64,000 bases of DNA from Streptomyces sp. P9-A2 (lineage in GTDB: Bacteria; Actinomycetota; Actinomycetes; Streptomycetales; Streptomycetaceae), in the NCBI RefSeq assembly GCF_036634175.1, contig NZ_JAZIFX010000001.1, positions 1 to 64,000 of the forward strand, read 5' to 3'. Below, one piece after another: positions 1 through 8,573 of the stretch. The translations under genes and the position numbers were made by a program. The notes beneath the pieces were generated by a model. That model saw nothing but the letters and a program-made list of their open reading frames with translations, did no database searches and was not told the origin of the DNA. Position 1 is the first letter of the stretch. Each line of letters begins with the position of its first letter.

Positions 1-40
1 CGGGTCAGGTGGAGGCTCGATTCCATGTAAGGATTGAGTC

Positions 41-367
41 ATGGCACGACCCTCCCGTTACCCGCTTGAGCTCCGCCGTCGTGCGGTGCGCATGGTCGCC
101 GAGGTGCGCGACGACCACCCGAACGAGACGGCCGCCCTGCAGGCGGTCACCGACAAGCTCGGCATCGGGTCCCGCGAGACGCTGCGGAACTGGGTCAAGC
201 AGCACGAGATCGACGCGGGGACGCGTCCGGGGACGACGACGGAGGAGTCCGCCCAGCTCAAGGCGTTGAAGAAGGAGAACGCCGAGCTGAAGCGGGCCAA
301 CGAGATCCTCAAGGCCGCGGCGAGTTTCTTCGCGGCCGAGCTCGACCGGCCACACACGCGCTCGTAG
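41..367 (+). CDS. IS3-family transposase OrfA (HTH subunit)
   Basis: A 108-residue DNA-binding subunit of an IS3 transposase. It has the N-terminal basic helix-turn-helix (about residues 5-60, with LGIGSRETLRNWVKQHEID as the recognition region) followed by a leucine-zipper-like heptad stretch (about 68-95, LKALKKENAELKRANEILK). An AAGGA-like ribosome site lies before the ATG. OrfB continues in the -1 frame from the overlap near 340-367, as expected for programmed frameshifting in this family. No canonical A6G slippery heptamer is present; the run TTTCTTC at 325-331 is a candidate only. OrfA itself looks intact, but its partner is destroyed. Confidence 0.9.
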   Translation: MARPSRYPLELRRRAVRMVAEVRDDHPNETAALQAVTDKLGIGSRETLRNWVKQHEIDAGTRPGTTTEESAQLKALKKENAELKRANEILKAAASFFAAELDRPHTRS

Positions 368-990
368 CCTTCATCGACGAGCACCGGGACCGCTTCGGCG
401 GCGTCGAGCCGATCTGCCGGGTCCTCACCGACCACGACTGCAAGATCGCCCCCTCCACGTACTACGCCCACAAGAAACGCCTCGAAACGCCCTCCGCCCG
501 CCGCTTGCGCGACGAAGAACTCAAGGAGCGGATCCAGGACGTCCACACGTCCAACTACCGTGTCTACGGGGCCCGGAAGGTCTGGCGCGAGCTGAACCGG
601 CAGGGACATGCGGTGGCCCGCTGCACCGTCGAGCGCCTGATGCGCGAGCTCGGGATCCAGGGGGCAGTGCGCGGCAGACGCGTCATCACCACGATCCCCG
701 GCGGACAGGTCCAGCGGGCCCCCGATCTGGTCGACCGCGACTTCGTCGCCGTCGCTCCGAACCGGTGCTGGGTGGCGGACTTCACCCATGTGAAGACCTG
801 GTCCGCGACCGTCTATGTCGCGTTCGTCGTGGACACCTTCTCCCGCCGGATCGTCGGCTGGTCCGCGGCCACCGTGAAGGAGACCGTCTTCGTGCTGGAC
901 GCCCTGGAGATGGCCCTCTGGCAACGCGACCGCGATAAACAGCCGGTTCAGCCGGGCGAGTTGATCCATCACTCGGACGCCGGGTCGCAA
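364..990 (+). pseudogene. IS3-family transposase OrfB, 5' part (disrupted)
   Basis: Reading frame in -1 relative to OrfA, encoding the HTH_21 region (STYYAHKKR; YRVYGARKVWRELNRQG) and the start of the integrase core. The first two catalytic acids of the DDE triad are visible, in CWVADFTHV and HHSDAGSQ. The frame breaks off after SDAGSQ at base 990, where the IS30 element is inserted, and resumes at 2443 with YTSFKL. A functional enzyme would require excision of that element and correction of a later stop codon. Confidence 0.9.
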
Positions 991-1018
991 CCCGGACTCA
1001 ACCGGTCGTTGCAACACC
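991..1018. repeat. IS30 left terminal inverted repeat
   Basis: Pairs imperfectly with 2415-2442. The inner 8 bases, GCAACACC, and the outer block CGGA-TCAA agree between the two ends when one is reverse-complemented. Confidence 0.85.
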
Positions 1019-2395
1019 GGCTTCCTGAATCGATAGTAGATGCCCGTTGAGGGCTTCGGCGGGTGTCTTCCAACCGAGGGTCTTGCGGGGCCTGCTGTTG
1101 AGTGCGAGAGCAACAGCCTGGAGATCTTCGGGATCCCATCGCGACAGGTCGGTGCCCTTGGGAAAGTACTGTCGCAGCAGCCCGTTGGTGTTCTCGTTCG
1201 TGCCTCGCTGCCAGGGGCTGTGCGGGTCGGCGAAGTAGACCTGCAACCCTGTGCCGAAGCGGAGTTGGGCATGCTGAGCCAGCTCCTTGCCACGGTCCCA
1301 GGTCAATGAGCGACGCAGCTGCTCGGGCAGCGTGGTAATCGTGGCGGCGATCGCGTCCCTGACGGCCTCGGCGCCCAGGCCTGCCAGCGCCGGCCCGTTC
1401 TTCACCCGCGGCTCGATACCGAAGCCTTCCATCCGGGGCAGATGCAGAAGCATCGTGAACCGCGTCGTGCGTTCCACCAGCGTGCCGATCGCGGACTTGC
1501 CGGTGCCGATGATCAAGTCTCCCTCCCAGTGCCCTGGGACCGCACGGTCTTCAGCTTCGGCCGGCCGCTGACTGATCATCACCTCGGGCGTGACGTGCCC
1601 GCCCGCCCGCCGTCGGGAGCGGGAGCGGGGAACCCGCAGCGCACGGCCGGTGCGCAGGCAGGCGACCAGCTCGCGCTTGAGCGCCCCGCGTCCCTGGACG
1701 TAGAGGGCCTGGTAGATCGCCTCGTGCGAGATACGCATGGACTCATCATCGGGGAAGTCCGCCTTGAGCCGGTGGGCGATCTGCTCCGGACTCCACGCCC
1801 TCGCCCACCGCCGGTCCTGACGCCGGGGCTTGTTGCGTCCTTTCCACCGCGGCGTCTGCGGCCCGGCCACCGGCGTCCCGTCCGGACGCCGGACCTCTCC
1901 GGCGAGCCGGTCCTGCACATACTCACGCAGCCGCTCATTGGCCACCAGCTTCGGCGTCTTGGGACGCCGCGCCATCAGCTCCGCCTTCCACTGCGCGATC
2001 GAGGCCCGGTAGGTGAGCTGTCCGCCGCGGGTGGCCGCGTTGCGCCGCAGTTCCCGCGAGACGGTCGACGGATCCCTGCCCAGCCGGCGTGCGATCTCGC
2101 GCACGCCCACGTCCTGGGCGTTGAGCAGCGCGATCTCCTCGCGTTCCGCGAAGGACAGGTACCGGCCTGATGGCGGGCTGAGCTGGATCGACGGCATGCC
2201 GCCACGCTCACGGAACCACCGGGATCCCACTACCGGGGATACGCCGCACGTGACGGCAGCGTCCTCGCTGGCCATCCCCTCGGCGATCTTCACCCAGAAC
2301 GCCCGCTCCACTTCCCGACGGATCGGAGGCCGCCCCGGCGAACGCATCGCCGGACGCCCCGTCACCGCCGTCGCCCAGCCCTCTGGTCTTCCCAC
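998..2395 (-). CDS. IS30-family transposase
   Basis: A 465-residue DDE transposase that cuts and joins the element's ends. The N-terminal half carries the IS30 HTH (YLSFAEREEIALL, then VREIARRLGRDPSTVSRELRRN at about residues 80-115). The catalytic core shows HWEGDLIIG for the first Asp, LTWDRGKE for the second, and NENTNGLLRQYFPKG with the Glu near residue 400. GTG start near the right end of the element. No frameshift or stop interrupts it, so this copy looks able to move. The first 60 or so residues are less typical, and a shorter start is possible. Confidence 0.93.
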   Translation of the reverse strand: MGRPEGWATAVTGRPAMRSPGRPPIRREVERAFWVKIAEGMASEDAAVTCGVSPVVGSRWFRERGGMPSIQLSPPSGRYLSFAEREEIALLNAQDVGVREIARRLGRDPSTVSRELRRNAATRGGQLTYRASIAQWKAELMARRPKTPKLVANERLREYVQDRLAGEVRRPDGTPVAGPQTPRWKGRNKPRRQDRRWARAWSPEQIAHRLKADFPDDESMRISHEAIYQALYVQGRGALKRELVACLRTGRALRVPRSRSRRRAGGHVTPEVMISQRPAEAEDRAVPGHWEGDLIIGTGKSAIGTLVERTTRFTMLLHLPRMEGFGIEPRVKNGPALAGLGAEAVRDAIAATITTLPEQLRRSLTWDRGKELAQHAQLRFGTGLQVYFADPHSPWQRGTNENTNGLLRQYFPKGTDLSRWDPEDLQAVALALNSRPRKTLGWKTPAEALNGHLLSIQEAGVATTG

Positions 2396-2414
2396 GCGAC
2401 ACCTCCGTGATCAA

Positions 2415-2442
2415 GGTGTTGCGACGATCAATTGAATCCGCC
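2415..2442. repeat. IS30 right terminal inverted repeat
   Basis: Reverse complement of the left end with about seven mismatches in 28 positions. It is followed directly by the second copy of the CAA target duplication. Confidence 0.85.
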
Positions 2443-2748
2443 CAATACACGTCGTTCAAGCTCGCCGAGCACCTGGACGCCGCCGGCATCGCGGCGAGCA
2501 TCGGATCGGTCGGTGACGCGTACGACAACGCCCTGATGGAGTCCACGATCGGCCTGTTCAAAACCGAGTTGATCAAGCCCCGGCGGCCCTGAAAGACGCT
2601 CTCCCAGGTCGAGCTGGCCACCGCCGAGTGGGTCGACTGGTACAACCACCGAAGACTCCACGGCGAGATAGGCCACATTCCGCCCGTCGAATACGAAGCC
2701 AACTACTACACCGAACTCACGAAACCCCAGGTCATCACCACAATCTGA
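2443..2748 (+). pseudogene. IS3-family transposase OrfB, 3' part with nonsense codon
   Basis: Continuation of the interrupted OrfB from YTSFKLAEHL onward. The third catalytic residue (Glu) is in YDNALMESTIG. Frame-correct similarity to IS3 transposases goes on to the end (KTLSQVELATAEWVDWYNHRR, stop at 2746-2748). A TGA at 2590-2592 stands where the family has a Trp (GPW-KTL), a single-base TGG to TGA change. This damage is independent of the IS30 insertion. Confidence 0.88.
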
Positions 2749-2808
2749 GATCTCTACCGAACCCGGGGCGGTTCATCTGGACTGCCTTCGACGGCCAGGG
2801 AGCTGCTC

Positions 2809-3906
2809 ATGGCAACTGAATGGGGCGCCTTGCAGCATGCATATGGGAGTGCCGAGGACACCCCGCCGTACCTGTGTCAACTCCTGAACGAGGATCCCGA
2901 GGTGCAGGCCGAGGCACTGGGAATGCTCGATATGTCCGTGCTGCATCAAGGATCCCTGTACAGTTCCACCCCGCCGGCCGCACTGTTCGTCGCAGCGATC
3001 CTGACCCACCCCCAGACTTTGGCCGAGCACGAGAGCTTCTTCCCCTGGGATGACCGGACCCGGCCCCTGCGTGCCGCACTACTCGACTGGCTCGGCCAGA
3101 TCGCCGACTCGGCCTCCTACGGCGAAGACCCCGGCAGCGAGGACGAGTACGGGGATGAGTACGACGGCGAGGACGAAGACGAGCTCGAAGCGATCCACGC
3201 ATGCCGGAGTATCCGACGCGAGCTCTACGACGCGGTCGAACCGTTCCTCGACGATCCGCATCCGGACACCCGAGAGGCAGCCCTCGGAACGGTCACCCTG
3301 CTTCTGAAGGCACCCGACCTCGCTGAGCTCGTCCCCCGCGCCGCCCACCGCCTGCGCAACGTTCTCGCAGCAGACGGAAGCCGCCGAGAACGCTCCTCCG
3401 CAGCTCTGGCGATGGGCGCCTGGGGCCAGGACACCACCGGCCTCCTCAACGATCCTGATCCAGCCGTGCGCGCCTGCGCCGCTTTGGCCACCGGATGCGA
3501 GCACATGCCACGAGCCACCGCCGTCCTGCTCGAAGCCCTGCAAAGCCCGGCCGAGGCAGACCACTGGTTCCCCGACCCCCTCCCCCAGATCGACGGCTGG
3601 CTCCGCTTCACCCTTCTGAAGGCCGTCCTTGACCGCGTCGGCGCCTTCGAGGACCTAGCCCCGGCGGCCATGGCCCTGATACCGCTCGCCAGCGACTACA
3701 CCGTCGACCGCGACTGGGGTCCGCTGCTCGTCAAAGCCTTCCCCACCGGCTACAGCCCTGGCCTGCCACTGTCGGCCGCGCAACGAGAGCTTCTGCAAGC
3801 CGTCACCGCCAATGACAATTGCTGGGGAAATATTGGCAACAGATTCCACTGGCTCAGGGAAGCCGGCCTGCCGGAGCAGCGCGACGCCATCCGAGCCCTG
3901 CTCTGA
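2809..3906 (+). CDS. HEAT-like repeat protein of unknown role
   Basis: A 365-residue, probably cytoplasmic protein with no signal peptide or membrane span. Helical repeats of HEAT type recur (for example PEVQAEALGMLD, PDTREAALGTVTLLL, PAVRACAALATGC), suggesting a curved scaffold for protein or nucleic-acid binding. A very acidic linker (residues about 103-127, rich in Glu, Asp and Gly) splits the repeats. AGGGAG precedes the ATG at a good distance. It lies alone just downstream of the IS3 right end. Function unknown; similar proteins in Streptomyces are annotated only as HEAT-repeat domain proteins. Confidence 0.8.
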   Translation: MATEWGALQHAYGSAEDTPPYLCQLLNEDPEVQAEALGMLDMSVLHQGSLYSSTPPAALFVAAILTHPQTLAEHESFFPWDDRTRPLRAALLDWLGQIADSASYGEDPGSEDEYGDEYDGEDEDELEAIHACRSIRRELYDAVEPFLDDPHPDTREAALGTVTLLLKAPDLAELVPRAAHRLRNVLAADGSRRERSSAALAMGAWGQDTTGLLNDPDPAVRACAALATGCEHMPRATAVLLEALQSPAEADHWFPDPLPQIDGWLRFTLLKAVLDRVGAFEDLAPAAMALIPLASDYTVDRDWGPLLVKAFPTGYSPGLPLSAAQRELLQAVTANDNCWGNIGNRFHWLREAGLPEQRDAIRALL

Positions 3907-4348
3907 TCACACGGACATCGGCTGATCTGGTCCAAGAACAAGACCTGTCCGCAGTCCGCTGTGGTCCCGGCTCCGCGTACCTGTCGAAAACGACCGTGAC
4001 AGGTACAGCGAGAGCTGGACCAGAGAAATGAGATCAAACCCCACGTACGGGGCAAACACCGTCGCTCAGCACGCGGCGCAGTGAGAATCCGACAGCGCGA
4101 ACGAGAAGCGGTGAGAACCCGACAGTTTCAGTGCGACAGGACAGCAGTCAAGAGAACCAACGCAGAGCGACGTCAGCTGGCGTTTGCCAACAAGCGTGCT
4201 GATTCGCCAACCACGTTGCGTCGTCACAGTCGTCCCGGTGGGTGCGCTCACCGCCGGTGTGCGGACTCTGTCCACAGGTCCGCGCTCCGAGGATCGCTTC
4301 TGAGGCCGCCGCGATCAGCGCAGCGGCCCGTATGTGAGGAGCTGCCCA
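3907..4348. other. intergenic stretch, no gene recognised
   Basis: No credible coding frame. A 15-base sequence GTGAGAAYCCGACAG occurs twice, at 4081-4095 and 4111-4125, exactly 30 bp apart. Role unknown. Confidence 0.5.
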
Positions 4349-4840
4349 TGATCCAGAACCCGCTCATGTCCCAGGTTCCCGGCGTGCCGCTCGCTCCGTT
4401 GACGCCGGATGCAGCGATCAGTGCCTTCAGCTACCTCCGGGCCGTGGAGGCCGGCGACACCGAAGCAGCCGCCGGGTTCGCCAGCGCCGGATCCGCGAAT
4501 GCATTGGCTGCTCGTGGACGTCGCCAAGCGGATCGTCGTCCCGGTCACCGCTCTGTGCGGCATCGACCCGGACCCGTGCGACGACTCCTTCGCCCTGGCG
4601 GCCGTCGGGCGGGTCCTCGTGACCACCTTGGGCAACTGGGCGTCGCAGGCCGGCTCGAATGCGGCGGAAGGAATCGCCTACGCGGTCATCTCCTTCGTCA
4701 GGCAGGTCCTCACCGAGGAAGAGTGCGGTGAAACCGTCGCCGGTGTCCTGCGACAGCTGGAGGCCGTCGGCGTGGGCCAGGCCCTCGATGCGCACCTCGC
4801 ACCGGCCGGTGCGCACTCGGTGCGCCTGTCCATCGTGTAG
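4349..4840 (+). pseudogene. frameshifted orphan protein
   Basis: An ATG at 4349 opens a protein-like frame (MIQNPLMSQVPGVPLAPLTP and so on to about 4490). A second frame then looks coding from about 4497 to the stop at 4840, with MHWLLVDVAKRIVVPVTALC, an acidic CGIDPDPCDD segment and alternating helices. The switch suggests a single indel near 4490. Alternatively, only the short protein starting at the ATG at 4499 is real. No known family is recognised. The DNA after it is full of short inverted GGTGCGCAC repeats. Confidence 0.4.
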
Positions 4841-4854
4841 TGCGCCCCGGGACG

Positions 4855-4874
4855 GCGGTGGTGCGCACCACCGC
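4855..4874. repeat. 20-bp perfect palindrome
   Basis: A perfect inverted repeat centred on 4864/4865 (GCGGTGGTGC and its complement), just after the stop at 4840. The octamer GGTGCGCA and near copies recur to about 5055, and CCTGGYCAAGGGGGC occurs twice (near 4990 and 5023). The rest of 4841-5106 holds nothing recognisable as a gene. Confidence 0.6.
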
Positions 4875-5106
4875 ACCGCACCAGGTGCGCCCCAGCGGCG
4901 GGCAGGCCCCCTATCACACACCCCCTTGACCACGGCCTGACCGGCGGCCCGAACGTGCTGTGGCAAGGAGAAACGTGCCGGGTGGCACACCTGGCCAAGG
5001 GGGCCGACGCGCGCCAGGTCGACCTGGTCAAGGGGGCGGTCGACGGTGCGCACACCGGTGCGGCGCGGACGCCTCGGGGGACGACGCTCTCGGGCAGTCA
5101 GGGCGC

Positions 5107-5140
5107 CAGTGGTCGGCGGGTAGGTGCCCGCCGACCACTG
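5107..5140 (-). terminator. hairpin downstream of the sugar operon
   Basis: A perfect 14-bp stem (5107-5120 with 5127-5140) and a 6-base loop lie 21 bases beyond the stop codon of the secreted hydrolase. No U-tract, as is usual in actinobacteria. Confidence 0.8.
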
Positions 5141-5161
5141 GGTAAGGGCCGGCTCGAGGGA

Positions 5162-7732
5162 CTACGGCTGGCCGATGACCCGACCCAGTTCGATCCGGTC
5201 GATGTTCGGAGCCCACGCGCTCGTGTTCCCGAACGTCACACTGTTGGAGCCCTCCTTCAGGTCGACGGGAACGCTCAGCGTCCAGTAGTCGTCCCAGCTC
5301 CAGGTGTTCTTGAAGGTGACCTTCCGGGGAGTGGCGCTCCCCACCGTGATGTCCGCCGTACGGGACATGATGTCCGTGTTGTAGGCGTGACCGTTGTCGC
5401 GCCGGTCGTTGTGCGCGTAGTGGACGACCAGCAGATAGCGGCCGGACCTGGGCGCGTCTACCGTGAACTCGGCGGTGGCGGCGGCGCTGTTGCCGAGGTC
5501 GCCGATGTACGAACCGGCGGAGGCGTGGGGAGAGTCGACGAGCTTCGCCCCGCCCGCCAGGGTGGCGGATGCGGCCTCGTAGGAGAGCGTGCCGGCGGTC
5601 GAGCCGTCACCCATGACGTCCAGGGAGCGCACGGAGGCGTACCCGGCCGTCATGGCGACGCGGTTGTTGCCCGCTGCCAGGTACAGCCGCAGGGGCCGGC
5701 CGGGCGCCGCCGTCACCTTCTCTCCGTGCAGGGTGAGCTTCACCGCCGCCGAGGCCCGCGACACCACCCTGTAGTGGCCGTCGCGTGGGGCGTACACGTC
5801 GAAGATCGTCTTGTCGCCCTGGCGCAGGACCAGAGCACCCGTGCCTACCCCGGCCGAGGAGGAGTAGTCGTACGAGGGTTTTCCGCTGATGTCCGCCAGC
5901 GTGGCCTCGTACGAGGCGGACGGGGCTCCGGTGCGCGCGGTCAGGTCGACGCGGTCGAGGGTGACTTCGGCGTCGCCCTTGGAGAGCGACAGCACATGGG
6001 TTCCGGCCGACAGCTCCACGCTGACGTCCTTCTTGGCGCGGTAGGTCCAGTTTTCCGTAGAGGGGTAGGTGACCGTGACCGGGTCCGCGCCGTCGACGGA
6101 CAGCTTCTGTGTGGCGGGGGCGCCGGACTGGTTGCCGTAGAGGATCGACAGGTCGTACCTCCCGGCCTCGGGCACCGTCACGGTGAAGTCGACCTTGCTT
6201 GAGGCCTGGTTGAGCGAGCCGACGTCCTTCGTTCCGGAGGCCGCGTAGCCGTTGGGGTTGCTGACGGTGCCCTGGGTGTAGACCCGGCCGCCGGTGATGG
6301 CCGCGTCCTCGGCCTCGTACGAGGCGGACCAGGGCACGGAGGCGGCGGACGGGGTGCCGGAGCCGCCGGGGGTGAGGACGATCCGGTACGCGGACATCTT
6401 GTGCAGGCCGCGCAGCGGGACGGTCACCGAGCCGTCGTCGGCCACCTTCACCTTCGTCCGCGCGAGGACGCGCGGCGTCGCGTGCTGGCCCTCGTAGCCG
6501 GACCAGGCGGCCTCGGTGACCGTCGCGGTGACCGTGCGGCCGAAGACGGGTCGGGAAACGTTCCGCACCACGACGTCGGAGTCGCCGGCGGAGCCGCCGA
6601 GCAGGATCTGCGCCTGGCGGCGCGAGGTGTCGAGGGAGGCGAGACCCTGGAGGGTGTCGATGGTGTTGGCCTGCGGTGGGGTCACCTTGACGGTGTCGCC
6701 GGTCAGCCCGGCGTACCAGCGGAAGAACCACCAGCCGCCGTTGGGAATGTTTGACCGCACCACGTTGCCGTCCATGTTGCCGGCGGCGTCCCAGTAGGCC
6801 TGGTTGGCGTACACCTTGTTCCGCTCGAACATCGAGACCCACTGCACGAGCTGCCCCGGCACGGACAGGTCACGGCGGTTGGCGTACTCGTCGATGTTGA
6901 TCTTCAGCGGTGCGATGCCCAACCGACGTTCGATCGAGCGGTAGTTGTCGTAGTGTGCCTGGAAGTCGCGCAGCGAGCTCGAGCTCAGCTCATGCCAGGT
7001 CATCACCTGGGGCAGGACGTTCTCCCGCTGGGCGAAGGCGAGGAAGTCGGTCATCAGCCGGGTGTGGTAACCCGTCTCGTTGGGTCCGGCGATCCTCGCG
7101 TCTGGGTCGATCGCGCGAATGCGCTGGTACACCGTTTTCCAGTCCTTGAAGAACCGGTCCCGGTTGATCTCGTACTGCGCCTGGTCGGAGACGCCGATGT
7201 TGTACCAGATCCAGTCGGGCTCGTTGAACGGGATGTAGACAAAGCGGTCGCTGTTCGGGTTGGCCGATACCTCCTTGACGATCTTGTCGACCTTGGGGAG
7301 GTAGTCGTTGATGCCGAGGTCCTCGTACGGCCACTTGGCGTAGATGTCCTGCATCATCACGTTGATCTCGCCGCCACCGTTGCGGAAGAACGACTTGGAG
7401 ACGGTGAGTGCGTCGCCGTTGGGGTGCTGGGCACCGCCCTCCGGCTTCTGCGAGATGCTGGTGATCTTCAAGGGCTCCAGGACGGCGTCGCTGGGCACGC
7501 TGTCGTCACTGAGTCCGTACAGCGCGCCGTTGGCGCCGTGCGTCACCGGCCCTTCGGAGGCGGCGAGGTCGACGGTGACACATTGCGGGTCGGCGGCGGC
7601 TGCCGCGGGCCCCGCCGCGGGAAGGGTGCCTGCCATGACGACTGCTCCAAGTACGGTGGTGAGGAAGGCGGTTCTCGCACGGGACCTCGTGCGGGTCCTT
7701 GTACGGCCTCTCGTGCGGGTGGGGGTGATCAC
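5162..7732 (-). CDS. secreted clan GH-A type glycoside hydrolase with CBM6/35-like modules
   Basis: An exported polysaccharide hydrolase of about 856 residues. An Arg-rich N-region, a hydrophobic core (AFLTTVLGAVVMAGTL) and an AAAAADP cleavage zone form a Sec signal peptide. The catalytic barrel follows, with acid/base Glu about 171 in PFNEPDWIWYN and nucleophile Glu about 282 in INIDEYANRRD, the clan GH-A pattern. Three beta-sandwich modules starting YEAEDA/YEAT/YEAAS look like CBM6/35. The GTG at 7732 is preferred because GGAGG lies 9 bases before it; a GTG at 7765 is also in frame. It is last in the operon LacI-binding protein-permeases-hydrolase, so its product is probably imported. The exact GH family is not assigned. 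Confidence 0.8.
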   Translation of the reverse strand: MITPTRTRGRTRTRTRSRARTAFLTTVLGAVVMAGTLPAAGPAAAAADPQCVTVDLAASEGPVTHGANGALYGLSDDSVPSDAVLEPLKITSISQKPEGGAQHPNGDALTVSKSFFRNGGGEINVMMQDIYAKWPYEDLGINDYLPKVDKIVKEVSANPNSDRFVYIPFNEPDWIWYNIGVSDQAQYEINRDRFFKDWKTVYQRIRAIDPDARIAGPNETGYHTRLMTDFLAFAQRENVLPQVMTWHELSSSSLRDFQAHYDNYRSIERRLGIAPLKINIDEYANRRDLSVPGQLVQWVSMFERNKVYANQAYWDAAGNMDGNVVRSNIPNGGWWFFRWYAGLTGDTVKVTPPQANTIDTLQGLASLDTSRRQAQILLGGSAGDSDVVVRNVSRPVFGRTVTATVTEAAWSGYEGQHATPRVLARTKVKVADDGSVTVPLRGLHKMSAYRIVLTPGGSGTPSAASVPWSASYEAEDAAITGGRVYTQGTVSNPNGYAASGTKDVGSLNQASSKVDFTVTVPEAGRYDLSILYGNQSGAPATQKLSVDGADPVTVTYPSTENWTYRAKKDVSVELSAGTHVLSLSKGDAEVTLDRVDLTARTGAPSASYEATLADISGKPSYDYSSSAGVGTGALVLRQGDKTIFDVYAPRDGHYRVVSRASAAVKLTLHGEKVTAAPGRPLRLYLAAGNNRVAMTAGYASVRSLDVMGDGSTAGTLSYEAASATLAGGAKLVDSPHASAGSYIGDLGNSAAATAEFTVDAPRSGRYLLVVHYAHNDRRDNGHAYNTDIMSRTADITVGSATPRKVTFKNTWSWDDYWTLSVPVDLKEGSNSVTFGNTSAWAPNIDRIELGRVIGQP

Positions 7733-7748
7733 GCTGTTGGACCTCCGG

Positions 7749-8573
7749 TCACTTGACGGCTCCACTGGTGATTCCGGACACGATCTTTCGCTGGCCGACG
7801 AGGAACACGGCGACCATGGGCAGGCTCATCACCACGACGTACGCGAAGACGAGGTGCCAGTTGTTGAGGTAGAGCTGGGCGCCGGCGACCTGGTAGAGGT
7901 TCAGTGGGAGGGTCGCCCGCTCTCCGCCGCCGAGGACGAAGAAGGCGTAGAAGACATCGCTCCAGGCGTAGAGCATCACCATGATCGTCGCGGTGGCGAT
8001 CACCGGCCTGAGCAGGGGGAGGACGATCCGCAGGAAGATCCGGGACGGCTTCGCCCCGTCGATCCGCGCCGCCTCCTCCAGCTCGACGGGGATGGTACGG
8101 ATGAAGCCCGTCATGAAGAAGATCGACGTGGAGAGGTACATTCCGGTGTAGACGGCGATCATCCCGGGCCGGGTGTTCGCGAGCCCGAGCTGCCGCAGCT
8201 CCATCACGATGGTGATGACGGCGGGCGGCAGCAGCAGTCCGCTGATGCACAGCGCGTACGCCGCCGAGACCAGCTTGGACTTGCGGCGGGCGAAGACCCA
8301 GGCGGCGCCCGCTCCGAGGATCAGGACGAGGGCCACCGAAGGCACCACGACGATGAGCGAGTTGAAGAAGCCGCGCACCATCTCGCCCTGGCTGACGGCG
8401 TCCTGGTAGTTGCTGCCGGGCTGCCAGTGCCGCGGCAGGTCCAGGTTCGGCGTGACGGCATCCGCCTGCGGCTTGGCCGACGTGAGGGCGACCAGCCACA
8501 GCGGTACGCCCACGGCGAGCCCGGCGAGGAGGAGGACGAGGACCGGGCGGCCGTACCGCCACACCGGGGTCAT
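7749..8573 (-). CDS. ABC sugar transporter permease (MalG type)
   Basis: A 274-residue inner-membrane permease of the CUT1 carbohydrate family, with about six membrane segments. The EAA loop that docks the ATPase is seen as VELEEAARIDGAKPSRIFLRIVLP. The start overlaps the stop of the upstream permease by ATGA (8570-8573), indicating translational coupling. The operon has no ATP-binding subunit, so a shared MsiK-type ATPase encoded elsewhere is expected, as is common in Streptomyces. Confidence 0.92.
   Translation of the reverse strand: MTPVWRYGRPVLVLLLAGLAVGVPLWLVALTSAKPQADAVTPNLDLPRHWQPGSNYQDAVSQGEMVRGFFNSLIVVVPSVALVLILGAGAAWVFARRKSKLVSAAYALCISGLLLPPAVITIVMELRQLGLANTRPGMIAVYTGMYLSTSIFFMTGFIRTIPVELEEAARIDGAKPSRIFLRIVLPLLRPVIATATIMVMLYAWSDVFYAFFVLGGGERATLPLNLYQVAGAQLYLNNWHLVFAYVVVMSLPMVAVFLVGQRKIVSGITSGAVK

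Larger units (their letters stand above)
991..2442 (-). mobile_element. IS30-family insertion sequence, complete (about 1452 bp)
   Basis: The edges are set by three agreeing signals. The OrfB reading frame of the host IS3 element resumes exactly after removing 991-2442. The trinucleotide CAA is duplicated on both sides (988-990 and 2443-2445), matching the 2-3 bp target duplications of IS30 elements. The two ends form imperfect inverted repeats of about 28 bp. One long transposase gene fills the element on the minus strand, and its stop codon lies inside the left repeat. Confidence 0.93.
1..2775 (+). mobile_element. IS3-family insertion sequence, left tip outside window, interrupted by an IS30 element
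   Basis: The element has the usual IS3 layout: a small HTH OrfA, then a DDE OrfB in the -1 frame. The right end is probably near 2775. The reverse complement of the stretch just before it matches the first bases of the window (CGGGTTCGGTAGAG against CGGGTCAGGTGGAG), so the window seems to open inside the left inverted repeat. OrfB is split by the IS30 element at 991-2442, and its distal part has an in-frame stop, so this copy cannot make a full transposase. Right boundary approximate. Confidence 0.75.

Noticed and set aside
4081..4125. Two copies of GTGAGAAYCCGACAG as a regulatory pair
   Set aside because: No adjacent gene with a good start and no palindromic symmetry; noted only as a repeat.
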